Of a DNA stretch of 64,000 nucleotides, positions 7,631-16,196 are shown one piece after another; position 1 is the first letter of the stretch, and every line of letters starts with the position of its first letter. Under the pieces are notes generated by a model that did no database searches, had not been told where the DNA came from, and was given only the letters and a program-made list of their open reading frames with translations. Origin of the DNA: JAGVPT01 sp035505655. Its GTDB lineage: Bacteria > Bacteroidota > Ignavibacteria > UBA10030 > UBA8401. Position numbers and translations under genes: made by a program. The stretch spans positions 62,001-126,000 of the forward strand of contig DATJQP010000042.1 of NCBI GenBank assembly GCA_035505655.1. The letters run 5' to 3'.

Positions 7631-8997
7631 GAATGAGTTCTCCGTATAGGAAGTGTGATGATAAACGTGGTCCCCTTCGCTAATTCACTTTCGACCCGGA
7701 TCTGACCCTGGTGCTGTTCCACGATGTTCCTCGAGATCGCCAGCCCGAGGCCGGTCCCTTTTCCCTCTCCTTTGGTTGTAAAGAAGGGTTGGAAGATCTT
7801 GTCGATGTTCTCGTGCGAAATGCCGCAGCCGGTATCGGAGAACCTCACGGTGATGTTGAACCCTTCGAGCATGCTGGAGATGAAGATCCTTCCGCCGGAA
7901 GGCATGGCATCTCTTGCGTTGATCGCCATGTTGAGGAAGACCTGCTGCAAGTAGTTCGCGTTCCCGACCACCGCCGGGAGGTCGGTCGAAAGCGCAAGCT
8001 CGATTTCGATCTTCTCGGCTCTGTACTCGTGCTGAAGCATCGCCACGACGTCCTCGATCGCCTTGTTGACGTCCGTCGGCTGAGTCTGCACCTCCTCGGA
8101 GACGTTTCGGGAAAAGTTCATGAGGCGTTTGGTGATCGCGCTAAGCCTCTGGACCTGCTGCCTGACAAGCTCCGGCCCGTTCGGAAGCTCGACCCCGCGC
8201 TGCATCATATCCATCTGCAGCATAAGCACTTGCACGGGGTTCTTGATCTCATGGACAATGCTCGCCGCAAGTTCACCGATCGCCGCGAGCTTGGCCGCCT
8301 GGATCATCTGGGCCTCGGATGATTTCAGCTGTTTGTTCGCGTTCACGAGTTCCTCGTAGGTACGCCAGTTCTCAACGCCGGCGGCAGCCTGGTTCGCAAG
8401 GACTGAAAGGAGCTGCATGTCCTGGTTCGAGAAATCCTGCTGAGGCTTCTCGGTGTGGATGAGGTAAATGCCGATCGACCGGTTCCGGAGGATCAACGGA
8501 ACGATGACAAAGTTCTTTGCGGTCCCGGTCGCGACAAGGCTTTCGAGGTCCGGGATGATGACGGTTTTCTTTTCCTCGAAGACCCAGTCGCATATTCCCG
8601 ACTCAAGTTGCTGCTGAGCCTCCTCTTTCAGCCTGTGGTCGTGCCCGGCGGCCAAAGGGAGAAGCGTGTTCGAGCTGGAGTCCAGAAGGAAGATGTTCGA
8701 CTCAAGAACCGGGATGACCTGCTGCGTGAGGTCGAAGAGCGTCGCAAGAATCGTCTCGGGGTTCACGGCCGTGCTGACAATATTCGAAAGCCGTTGCATG
8801 GCGACGAGCTCATCGATGGAGCTGCGAATGGCGAGGTTATTCCGGTTGAAATTCGCGTTCTCCTTCCGGAGGGCCTCGATCGTGGTCTCGAGCGCTTTGA
8901 TGTACTTTTCCCTGCTCTCGATGAAGGACTCAAACTGGGGGAGCGCTTCGTCGAGAAGTTCGTTACGGCTTTTGAGTTTTTCCGGTGGCCTTTTCAT
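7627..8997 (-). CDS. Cytosolic GAF-domain sensor histidine kinase
   Basis: 456 residues without membrane segments. An N-terminal coiled coil (about 1-65) precedes a GAF domain (about 68-215). After it come a HisKA domain with phospho-acceptor His249 in SIVHEIKNPVQ and an HATPase_c domain with N-box Asn360, DTGCG at 388-392 and GKGTGLGL at 412-419. The HExxNP type of H box is that of NtrB/AtoS-like kinases that often pair with NtrC regulators. No receiver is adjacent; the NtrC-family gene of the window is at 59564-60991. It lies between the HDOD genes and flgF, overlaps its downstream gene by 4 bp, and may transmit a cytoplasmic signal to flagellar gene control. Confidence 0.92.
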   Translation of the reverse strand: MKRPPEKLKSRNELLDEALPQFESFIESREKYIKALETTIEALRKENANFNRNNLAIRSSIDELVAMQRLSNIVSTAVNPETILATLFDLTQQVIPVLESNIFLLDSSSNTLLPLAAGHDHRLKEEAQQQLESGICDWVFEEKKTVIIPDLESLVATGTAKNFVIVPLILRNRSIGIYLIHTEKPQQDFSNQDMQLLSVLANQAAAGVENWRTYEELVNANKQLKSSEAQMIQAAKLAAIGELAASIVHEIKNPVQVLMLQMDMMQRGVELPNGPELVRQQVQRLSAITKRLMNFSRNVSEEVQTQPTDVNKAIEDVVAMLQHEYRAEKIEIELALSTDLPAVVGNANYLQQVFLNMAINARDAMPSGGRIFISSMLEGFNITVRFSDTGCGISHENIDKIFQPFFTTKGEGKGTGLGLAISRNIVEQHQGQIRVESELAKGTTFIITLPIRRTHS

Positions 8998-9000
8998 TCA

Positions 9001-9879
9001 TCAATACCCCTTTGCCGAGACATAGGCCGTGACCTCCTCGATATCGGTCTGGATCACTTCGCCATACACCGAGAGGTATTCCCGAAGCACGTTTTCGTCG
9101 CTCAGTTGAAGTCGTTCGAGCGCCTCGGGATCATACGTTGCCCCCTTGTCAAATTCCACGGGGGCCCCTCCGCTCAATTTCAGCGAGATGACATCGGCGA
9201 CGTGGATGAGCGCGACGAGATCCGCGTTGAGGGTCGCCTTCGCCGGCCGGTGATGGAGTGAGATGGCCTCGACGAGGTGATCCGGCATGTTCCAGCGTTC
9301 CGCAAGCCATCCTCCCACCTCGGCGTGGGTGACCCCGAGAACGCTTTCTTCTGCCTCCAGCATCGAAAGCTCCGAATCACGTGCGATGTCGACGATCCTC
9401 CGGTACTCGTTCGAGAAATACCGGTGGAGAACCGACACGCCCATATCGTGAAGAAGCCCGCCCACGAAGACCTCTCCGCTCACACGGTAGTGGAGGTCGC
9501 GCGCGAGCCGCCGTGCGATGACTCCCGTCGAAATGGCATGATCCCAGAAGACCTTCGCGTCGAAGTAGTTGTCCGACTTCTTCTGCAGCGAGCTGACGAG
9601 GGAGATGCTGATGACGATTTCCTTCAAGGCATCGAACCCGAGAACGATGATCGCGAAATCGATCGTGGAGATCTTTTTGGGGAATCCGTAAAAGGGAGAG
9701 TTCGCAATCTTCAGCACCTTCGCTGTCAGCGCCTGGTCCGAAGAGATGACCCTTCCCAGCTTTGACGCGCTCGTTCTCGGATTATCGACGAGCTCAACCA
9801 CTTCGAGCGCTATGGACGGAAGCGCCGGAAGCTGGATGATGGTTTTGACTTTTTCGTGTATTTGTTCTGGCGTCATCAT
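9001..9879 (-). CDS. HDOD-domain protein (second copy, no sigma domain)
   Basis: 292 residues. An HDOD domain covers about residues 10-215 (LPALPSIALEVVELVDNP, SSDQALTAKVLKIANSPFYG, GGLLHDMG with the HD pair, and a later SLHHRP). HDOD proteins are HD-like modules without proven phosphohydrolase activity, found in signalling proteins and often tied to motility or c-di-GMP control. The ATG at 9879 overlaps the preceding stop as ATGA. An in-frame start at 9909 would overlap by 34 bp and is less likely. It resembles the HDOD part of the upstream neighbour, suggesting tandem duplication followed by divergence. Confidence 0.92.
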   Translation of the reverse strand: MMTPEQIHEKVKTIIQLPALPSIALEVVELVDNPRTSASKLGRVISSDQALTAKVLKIANSPFYGFPKKISTIDFAIIVLGFDALKEIVISISLVSSLQKKSDNYFDAKVFWDHAISTGVIARRLARDLHYRVSGEVFVGGLLHDMGVSVLHRYFSNEYRRIVDIARDSELSMLEAEESVLGVTHAEVGGWLAERWNMPDHLVEAISLHHRPAKATLNADLVALIHVADVISLKLSGGAPVEFDKGATYDPEALERLQLSDENVLREYLSVYGEVIQTDIEEVTAYVSAKGY

Positions 9880-10949
9880 ATCGCTGCTCTCTGTGGCTGA
9901 ATATTCCAAAGGACATTCTTTAAGGTTGTCAGAGATCGGGCGTGGAGATCGACAACCGTGGCATGATCGAGACGCAAGACCCGCCCGATCTCCTCGAATG
10001 AAATGTTCTCGTAGTAGTAGAGCGCAAGGATGATCCTTTGCTTGTCGGGAAGGTCGCCGATCGCATCGACGAACCGACGTTTGATGTCGTCCACAAGTTC
10101 CTCCAGAGATTGCCCCCCGTCGATATCGGACCGCATCTTCAGACAGTACTGCTCGAGCTGCTCCCGGTCCAGCTCCCGCTCATCGAACCGAAGCAGCTCG
10201 AGGGCAGATTCATCGTAACCAAGTTGTCCGTCGCCGGAAAAGGGCCCCAACTGGAGGCGTGAGCAAAGCACGTCGGCGACATGAACGGTGGCCGTTAACG
10301 CCGGATCGAGAGAGGCCAGTCCGGGCGAATGATGGTACCGGATGGCCTCCGCAATTTCTGGCGGAAGCTGCCACTTTCCAGCAGTCCAGAAACCGGCCTC
10401 CGAGTGAGACACTCCCGCGGCGATCTCGATTGGACCGACGAGCCTTCCGTTGCGGAGCTGGTTCGTCGGGGTCGTATCATCGTTGACGATCTGGTGGAGG
10501 ATGACAAAACCGACGTCGTGGAGGAGACCCGCGACGAACGCATCGTTTGCATCGCAGAGCGAGGAACGTTCCGCTAGGTAGGCCGCGATGATGCCGCACA
10601 TGAGCGAGTGATTCCACGTCTCCTCGTATTCGAAGATGATGTTGACCATCTTTCGCAGTGCGTTATTCACGAGGAGCGTGGAGACCGTATCTTTGAGGAC
10701 ATCAAACCCGAGGAGGACGATGGCAAAGTCCAGGGTATTGATCCTGTTCGAAAAACCGTAATACGGCGAGTTCGCCTTTCGGAGGACCCCTTTCGTCAGC
10801 GATGGATCCTTCAAGAGCGTTGAGGAGAGTCGTGCGATGCTTGTTCTCGAGTCACTCGCCAGGTTCATGATTTCGCTGACGACGGACGGCTTCGCCGTCA
10901 GCTTCCCTTTTGCTTCATGAGGGACCGGTGTCAAGGTGAGCGTTTTCAT
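9876..10949 (-). CDS. HDOD domain fused to a sigma-70 region-4-like domain
   Basis: 357 residues. Residues about 20-230 are an HDOD domain (LLKDPSLTKGVLRKANSPYYG, HD pair at 144-145 in GLLHDVG, and HH at 206-207). Residues about 292-348 are a sigma region-4-like helix-turn-helix: LPDKQRIILALYYYENISFE followed by EIGRVLRL and LHARSLTTLKNVL. This aligns without gaps to the region 4 of FliA encoded 14 bp upstream, including LYYYE, F-EI and VLR. By hand count about 21 of 56 positions are identical. The recognition-helix residues SESRVFQ of FliA are DHATVVD here, so -35 contact may be lost. No region 2 is present. Role inferred: modulator of FliA or RNA polymerase. Confidence 0.88.
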   Translation of the reverse strand: MKTLTLTPVPHEAKGKLTAKPSVVSEIMNLASDSRTSIARLSSTLLKDPSLTKGVLRKANSPYYGFSNRINTLDFAIVLLGFDVLKDTVSTLLVNNALRKMVNIIFEYEETWNHSLMCGIIAAYLAERSSLCDANDAFVAGLLHDVGFVILHQIVNDDTTPTNQLRNGRLVGPIEIAAGVSHSEAGFWTAGKWQLPPEIAEAIRYHHSPGLASLDPALTATVHVADVLCSRLQLGPFSGDGQLGYDESALELLRFDERELDREQLEQYCLKMRSDIDGGQSLEELVDDIKRRFVDAIGDLPDKQRIILALYYYENISFEEIGRVLRLDHATVVDLHARSLTTLKNVLWNIQPQRAAI

Positions 10950-10963
10950 AGTGCTGCTGAAGT

Positions 10964-11707
10964 CTATTCGAGTTCTTTGAGCATGGTCTTGAGGTCCCGG
11001 AGGATCTTCGCGTGAATCTGGAATACACGGGACTCCGAGACGCGGAGAACTGCGGCAATTTCCTTGAATGTCAAATCTTCATAATAGTAGAGCATGATCA
11101 CAAGCCGGTCTCGTTCCGCCAGATGTTCAAGGGCGGAAACGATGACCTCCTTCATCTGATGTTCCTGCGTGATTTCCGAAGGATCTTCCTTTTCGTCCGT
11201 CGAGAGTGCGTTGAGGCGCGTCGAATACTCGGGGGAGTCGGCCGAGGCCACGGGCATTCTGTTAACGTGGTTGAGGATATCCGCGAACTGCTCGATGGTA
11301 ATCGACAACCGGCGCGCGAGATCGCTTGCCGTCGTCGTCCGGTCTTCTGCCTGGCCTGCACGCTGCGCAATGAGGTCTGCGTGGCGTTCCGCCTTCCGCA
11401 CCGACCGGGGGACCCAGTCCAGTTTCCGCAGCTCATCCTGAACGGATCCTTTGATGCGGCTCACCGCATAGGTCTGAAACTGGACTCCCCTCGACGGATC
11501 AAACCGTTCGATCGCGTCGAGCAGTCCGATAATCCCGAACTGCACAAGGTCGGAGCGTTCGAGCGCGGCGGATGAACGAAACATCGTCAGTCCTATCTTG
11601 TTCACGACGAAGTTCACCAGGCCAAGGTTCTCGAGAAATATCTTCTTCCGGATGCCTGCCGGGAGGTGTCGTTCTGCTACCACTTCTTTTTCGATGAGCT
11701 GCTGCAT
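10964..11707 (-). CDS. fliA: FliA, sigma-28 flagellar sigma factor
   Basis: 247 residues of the FliA/WhiG family. Region 2 (about 25-100) contains DLVQFGIIGLLDAIERFDPS and GVQFQTYAVSRIKGSVQDEL, and region 3 follows. Region 4 (about 190-245) has ERDRLVIMLYYYEDLTFKEI and the recognition helix SESRVFQIHAKIL. It directs RNA polymerase to late flagellar promoters such as flagellin, chemoreceptor and motor genes. It follows flhF-flhG in the usual late position of the fli/flh operon. Its anti-sigma factor FlgM is not encoded in the window. Confidence 0.96.
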   Translation of the reverse strand: MQQLIEKEVVAERHLPAGIRKKIFLENLGLVNFVVNKIGLTMFRSSAALERSDLVQFGIIGLLDAIERFDPSRGVQFQTYAVSRIKGSVQDELRKLDWVPRSVRKAERHADLIAQRAGQAEDRTTTASDLARRLSITIEQFADILNHVNRMPVASADSPEYSTRLNALSTDEKEDPSEITQEHQMKEVIVSALEHLAERDRLVIMLYYYEDLTFKEIAAVLRVSESRVFQIHAKILRDLKTMLKELE

Positions 11708-11760
11708 GTTCGGTTCAAACGATCCGCTGAAACATTGACGGCCTCATGAGGGACGCGATC

Positions 11761-12009
11761 CTACGCCTTTGCCTGCACCGGAGGCGTGTGGCGCTTCGCC
11801 TGTTCGGCCTCCGGATTCACTTCACCCGGCCGTTGCGCAGGCCGCGCCATGACAACGGCAAGGACGGTTGTCGCCGCGAGCTCGATTCCAATAAACACGA
11901 TGAACGCGCGCGCGATGACGTCGAAGAGTGTCACCCCTTGAGCGCCAAACACAACGGCGGAAACGAAAAACCCGAGCAAGCCAACTTCAAAGACGATTGT
12001 TTTCATCAC
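11761..12009 (-). CDS. Small two-TM protein between flhG and fliA
   Basis: 82 residues with two hydrophobic segments (about residues 5-25 and 32-53) and a polar tail rich in Pro, Gln and Ala. Not recognised. The GTG start overlaps the flhG stop by 4 bp (GTGA), and the next codon is an ATG that is an alternative start. Coupling to flhG and the composition of the membrane segments support a real gene. A 53-bp gap follows before fliA. It might anchor a component of the FlhF/FlhG placement system or act with FliA, but no motif supports either. Confidence 0.75.
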   Translation of the reverse strand: MMKTIVFEVGLLGFFVSAVVFGAQGVTLFDVIARAFIVFIGIELAATTVLAVVMARPAQRPGEVNPEAEQAKRHTPPVQAKA

Positions 12010-12854
12010 CGTTTTCCTGATTCTTGAAGGAGTGATTGTTGAATGATGTTCTGCGCCACGGACTTCAACGAGAGCGACGCGGCACCGGACGGATAACGTT
12101 TCAGGACCGGCTCCTGGGCCAGAACTGCGTTCCGCATGTCGGGATCGAACGGGATCGCCCCAAGGTAGCCGATATCCCTTTTCAGAAAGTGATCCACCGC
12201 CATTCTCAGCTTCTGAACCGTTTCGTCCGCCTGGCTGGGAGCCTGCGCGGCGTTCATAAGGATGGAGATCCGCTCTTCGGGGCGCGCGATCGTGATGGTC
12301 TTGATCACGGCATACGAATCCATCACCGAAGTCGGCTCGATGCTCGTCACGATGATCGCTTCATCGACCTCCAGCGCATACGTCATGGTCTCGCGCGAGA
12401 GTCCCGCAGAGGTATCGATGAGGAGAAAATCAAAGTGCTCCTCGAGCGAGAAGAGATCCTGGAGAAATCGTTCCTGCACGATGTTCGTCATTTCAGGATA
12501 ATCGCTGTCGCCGGAGCTCCCGGGAAGAATCTTGAGATTCCCGAAAGGAGAAACGAGAGCATCCTCAATATCGATGCGGCCGTGAAGAATATGCCCCAGA
12601 CGATATCGGGGCGCAATCCCAAGAAGGACGTCGATGTTGCCGAGGTTCGAGTCGGCGTCGACGAGGAGGACCTTCTGGCCCGCATCGGAGAGTGCGATCG
12701 CGAGATTCAGGGCCACGGTGCTCTTCCCCACCCCGCCCTTGCCGCTTGTCACGGTAATCCGGTATGGCATCGTCGCCGCCTGGACGTCGACCTGTTCCAG
12801 GGCAATTTGTCTGAGCCGCGAGGCCTGATCCATGATGGCTGTGCTGTCACGCAT
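12006..12854 (-). CDS. flhG: FlhG (YlxH), MinD-like flagellar number regulator
   Basis: A 282-residue ParA/MinD-family ATPase. The deviant Walker A motif GKGGVGKST lies at about 38-46, the Walker A' LLVDADSNLGN follows, and the Walker B-like region is DFLLIDTSAG. An N-terminal DQASRLR motif (residues 9-15) matches the activator helix of FlhG that stimulates the FlhF GTPase. FlhG limits flagellar number and interacts with FliM/FliN and FlhF. The ATG at 12854 overlaps flhF by 8 bp, and a TTG at 12860 with AGGA just upstream is an alternative start. Directly downstream of flhF, the usual pair. Confidence 0.95.
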   Translation of the reverse strand: MRDSTAIMDQASRLRQIALEQVDVQAATMPYRITVTSGKGGVGKSTVALNLAIALSDAGQKVLLVDADSNLGNIDVLLGIAPRYRLGHILHGRIDIEDALVSPFGNLKILPGSSGDSDYPEMTNIVQERFLQDLFSLEEHFDFLLIDTSAGLSRETMTYALEVDEAIIVTSIEPTSVMDSYAVIKTITIARPEERISILMNAAQAPSQADETVQKLRMAVDHFLKRDIGYLGAIPFDPDMRNAVLAQEPVLKRYPSGAASLSLKSVAQNIIQQSLLQESGKR

Positions 12855-14109
12855 GGGCAACGGTTCCTGGATAAATCATTCGTGCGAGCTTCTCCGGTTC
12901 CGCAAGCATGATATCGTCCGGCACTCCCTGACCGGTGGTCAGGAAAGAGATCGGAAGTTGCATGTGAAGCGCGATGTTGAGAACTCCCCCCAATGCGACC
13001 GCTTCGTCGATCTTCGAGAGAATGATCCGATTCGGCTTTAGCGCTCCAAAACGCTCGAGGATTTCGAACATCGTTCTCTTGTTCGTCGGCGCGCCGATGA
13101 CAAGGTGAAGTTCGTCCGGCTCGAGGATCTGGAGAAGCTTCTTCAGCTCGCCCAGCTCGCGCTTCATCTTCTGGTTGCGGCCGACCGTATCGACGAAGAC
13201 GATATCCTTCGAGCGGAATTTCTTCAGCGCCGCCGGCAACTCCGAGGGTTTGTAGACCACTTCCATCGGGATGTCGGCGATGCTGGCAAACGTCCGCAAC
13301 TGTTCAATGGCGCCGATGCGGTAGGTATCGGCCGTGATGAGTCCGATCTCAAGATGCTGGACGAGCTTACCGATGGCCGCGAGTTTCGCGATTGTCGTCG
13401 TCTTGCCGACCCCGGTCGGTCCGACAAGGGCAATGGTCCGGGCACGCTTCGATCCTTCTTTTGGCGGGGGAGCGGTCTTCAGCAGAGCGGAAATCTCGGT
13501 GATGAGGCATTGCTCAACGGCCTGTTTGTTATCCCGCATCGACGTCTCGAGCTTCCCGTAGACTGCCTGGACGAGATCCGCCGCGAGTTGCTCTCCGACG
13601 TCGTTCTGGAGAAGGATTCTGTATGCCTGCTGCAGATATTGGGGGAGCGCCGGCATGTTTGAATACTTGAAGTGCTCGGCAATCGTCGCAAGGGTACTTC
13701 GCATTTCTTCCATCTCAGCTTTGAGTTCCCTCATCTCGCCGCTCTCCTGCGAGATCGGCGACCTACGATCATCCGCTTTCGACGAGCGCTTTTCAAAATG
13801 CTCGGCCACGCTTTTCAGCCCTTCATACGTGTCGACCGCTGCAGAGACTGTTCCCGACTCCGGTTTCACGCGCGACAGCACGTCGTTGAAGCTCCCCCCC
13901 GCGCGAAGGAGCGCCGAACCCGCACTCCGCTGAACGGGCTGGTCATCAATCGCAGCGGTTACTTCAAGCAGTTCCTTGCCGAGAAAATTGAAATGTTTAC
14001 CGTTGGGGACTTTCTTGGTGTTCAAGATGATCGCCTCGGGTCCGAGTTCCTGCCTCATCTGATCGGTGGCTTCCTTCATCGTTGCCCCGACGAATTTTTT
14101 GATTCTCAT
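12847..14109 (-). CDS. flhF: FlhF, SRP-type GTPase for flagellar placement
   Basis: A 420-residue FlhF. The N-terminal B domain begins MRIKKFVGATMKEATDQMRQ, and a low-complexity linker follows. The NG GTPase domain has G1 GPTGVGKTTTI at about 230-240, a DTVGRNQKM G3 region and a C-terminal SKIDEAVALGG. FlhF recruits early flagellar components to the assembly site, often a cell pole. Together with FlhG it suggests a controlled, probably polar, flagellar pattern (inference). It overlaps flhA by 4 bp and flhG by 8 bp, so the three are translationally coupled. Confidence 0.97.
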   Translation of the reverse strand: MRIKKFVGATMKEATDQMRQELGPEAIILNTKKVPNGKHFNFLGKELLEVTAAIDDQPVQRSAGSALLRAGGSFNDVLSRVKPESGTVSAAVDTYEGLKSVAEHFEKRSSKADDRRSPISQESGEMRELKAEMEEMRSTLATIAEHFKYSNMPALPQYLQQAYRILLQNDVGEQLAADLVQAVYGKLETSMRDNKQAVEQCLITEISALLKTAPPPKEGSKRARTIALVGPTGVGKTTTIAKLAAIGKLVQHLEIGLITADTYRIGAIEQLRTFASIADIPMEVVYKPSELPAALKKFRSKDIVFVDTVGRNQKMKRELGELKKLLQILEPDELHLVIGAPTNKRTMFEILERFGALKPNRIILSKIDEAVALGGVLNIALHMQLPISFLTTGQGVPDDIMLAEPEKLARMIYPGTVAHA

Positions 14110-16193
14110 GGGTTGATCTCCAATTTGCCCGTAAATTCAATTTCTGTTTCAGCGGGAAGCTCCGTGAACGAAAGGACCGAAACGGTCGGAAACGCCGTGT
14201 GGATGAGCCTGTAGAGATATGTCCTTACGGTCGCAGCGCAGAGGATGAGCGGTTTCAGTCCATTGGCGATGGAGCGCTCGACATTCTCGGTGAGGCTCGC
14301 GTGAATCGATTCGATCATTGCCGGGGAAAGCCCGAGGCTCGGACTGCTTTCGCGCTGGTTCTGCAACGCATTGGTGATGAGTTGTTCAAGTCGTGGTCCG
14401 AGGACAATCGCTCGGATCGTTCCCTTCTGGTCCCTGTACATGTGCGCAATCGTTTCCGACAAAGAGTGCCTCACATATTCCGTCAGCACGTCGACGTTCT
14501 TCGTGACCCGTGCGTAATCGACGAGAGACTCGAGAATCGTCACGAGGTCGCGGATCGGAATTCCTTCCTTGAGGAGGTTCTGAAGGACCTTTTGCACGGT
14601 CCCGGTCGGAAGGAGCTCTGGGGTGAGGTCATCCACCACTGCGGGATAATCCTTCTTGAGGTTTTCAATGAGCCGTTTCGTGTCCTGGCGGCCGAGAATC
14701 TTGTCCGCGTTCCGGCGCAACAATTCCTGAAGGTGCGTTGAGAGAACGGCGGAGGGCTCGACGACCGTGTAGCCCGCCAATTCCGCGTGCTCCCGCTCGT
14801 GACCGCGAATCCAGAGTGCGGGGAGGCCGAACGCGGGTTCTTTCACGCCGATACCCTCGATCGTTTCCTCAACTCCGGCCGCGTTCATCGCAAGGAGCCG
14901 ATCCATCACAAGACGGTCCGTCGCCACGACATTACCCCTGATCTTCACGACGTACTGACTCGGCTCGAGCTGAAGGTTGTCGCGCACCCGGACCGGCGGG
15001 ATAACGATTCCGAGCTCCAGCGCAAGCTGCTTCCGGATGTTTGAGATCCGGTTGAAAAGATCTCCTCCCTGCGATTCATCGACGAGTGAAATGAGCCCGT
15101 AGCCGATTTCAAGTTCCAGGGCGTCCACCTGGACATAGTCTTCGACCCGCTCCTCCTTTGTCTCTGCTTTCGGTTTGACCGGAGCAGCCTCTTTCTTCTC
15201 GGGTTTCTCGCGCATCGTCACGAAGCCGATGGAGCCGGCGAGTCCGCTCAGGAGGAGGAATGGAAGGGTCGGAAGGCCCGGAACGATTGCAAAGAGGAAA
15301 AGAGCGCCCGATGCGATGAGCATCGCCTTCGGCCTTCCAAACAACTGCGTTCGGATTTCCCTGTCAAGTTGAGTTCCCGATCCGCCTCGTGTGACGACCA
15401 TACCGGCCGCGGTTGCGACGACCAGGGCCGGGATTTGCGTGACAAGACCGTCCCCAACGGTGAGAAGGGTGTAGTTGTGGAGCGCATCCGTAAACGAAAG
15501 CCCCCGTTGTGCAACCCCGATAATGAATCCGCCAAGGATGTTGATGATGTTGATAAGGAGCCCGGCGATGGCGTCTCCTTTGACGAATTTGCTCGCGCCA
15601 TCCATCGCGCCGAAGAATTCCGCCTCCCGGGCGATCTGTGCGCGGCGTTCTCTCGCCTCAACCTCGTTGATAAGACCCGCGTTCATGTCAGCGTCGATCG
15701 CCATCTGTTTTCCGGGCATCGCATCGAGAGTGAACCGCGCCGCAACTTCCGAAATCCTCCCGGCGCCCTTGACGATGACGATGAACTGGATGAGGACAAG
15801 GATGAGGAAAATGACGAATCCGACGACATAATTCCCCTTCACGACAAACGACCCAAACGCGTTGATAACCTCTCCCGCGTATCCTTCTCCCAGGATCAAT
15901 CGGGTTGACGCGACATTGAGAGAGAGCCGGAAGATCGTCAGAAGGAGCAGCATACCGGGAAACACCGACAGCTCGAGCGGGCTCTTGATGTACATCGACA
16001 CGAGGAGGATGAGAATAGCTCCGGTAATGTTCAGCGCGAGGAGGATGTCGAGCAGAGCCGCCGGAATCGGAAGAATCATCAGCGCAAGGATGAGGATGAC
16101 TCCTGCCGCAAGGACGATGTCGCTGTTCTTTCTGATCGAGGCAAAGATCGAGGCCGGGTGTGATTCGACGGCTTGTGCTACCGCAGTTTCCAT
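14106..16193 (-). CDS. flhA: FlhA, export gate protein
   Basis: A 695-residue FlhA of normal length. The N-terminal half carries about eight membrane segments and the conserved FHIPEP-family region (PGKQMAIDADMNAGLINEVE, around residues 155-175). The C-terminal half is the soluble cytoplasmic domain that docks chaperone-substrate complexes. FlhA uses the proton motive force to drive export and forms the nonameric ring below the gate. The start overlaps nothing but lies three bases after the flhB stop. The stop overlaps flhF by 4 bp. Confidence 0.98.
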   Translation of the reverse strand: METAVAQAVESHPASIFASIRKNSDIVLAAGVILILALMILPIPAALLDILLALNITGAILILLVSMYIKSPLELSVFPGMLLLLTIFRLSLNVASTRLILGEGYAGEVINAFGSFVVKGNYVVGFVIFLILVLIQFIVIVKGAGRISEVAARFTLDAMPGKQMAIDADMNAGLINEVEARERRAQIAREAEFFGAMDGASKFVKGDAIAGLLINIINILGGFIIGVAQRGLSFTDALHNYTLLTVGDGLVTQIPALVVATAAGMVVTRGGSGTQLDREIRTQLFGRPKAMLIASGALFLFAIVPGLPTLPFLLLSGLAGSIGFVTMREKPEKKEAAPVKPKAETKEERVEDYVQVDALELEIGYGLISLVDESQGGDLFNRISNIRKQLALELGIVIPPVRVRDNLQLEPSQYVVKIRGNVVATDRLVMDRLLAMNAAGVEETIEGIGVKEPAFGLPALWIRGHEREHAELAGYTVVEPSAVLSTHLQELLRRNADKILGRQDTKRLIENLKKDYPAVVDDLTPELLPTGTVQKVLQNLLKEGIPIRDLVTILESLVDYARVTKNVDVLTEYVRHSLSETIAHMYRDQKGTIRAIVLGPRLEQLITNALQNQRESSPSLGLSPAMIESIHASLTENVERSIANGLKPLILCAATVRTYLYRLIHTAFPTVSVLSFTELPAETEIEFTGKLEINP

Positions 16194-16196
16194 CGG

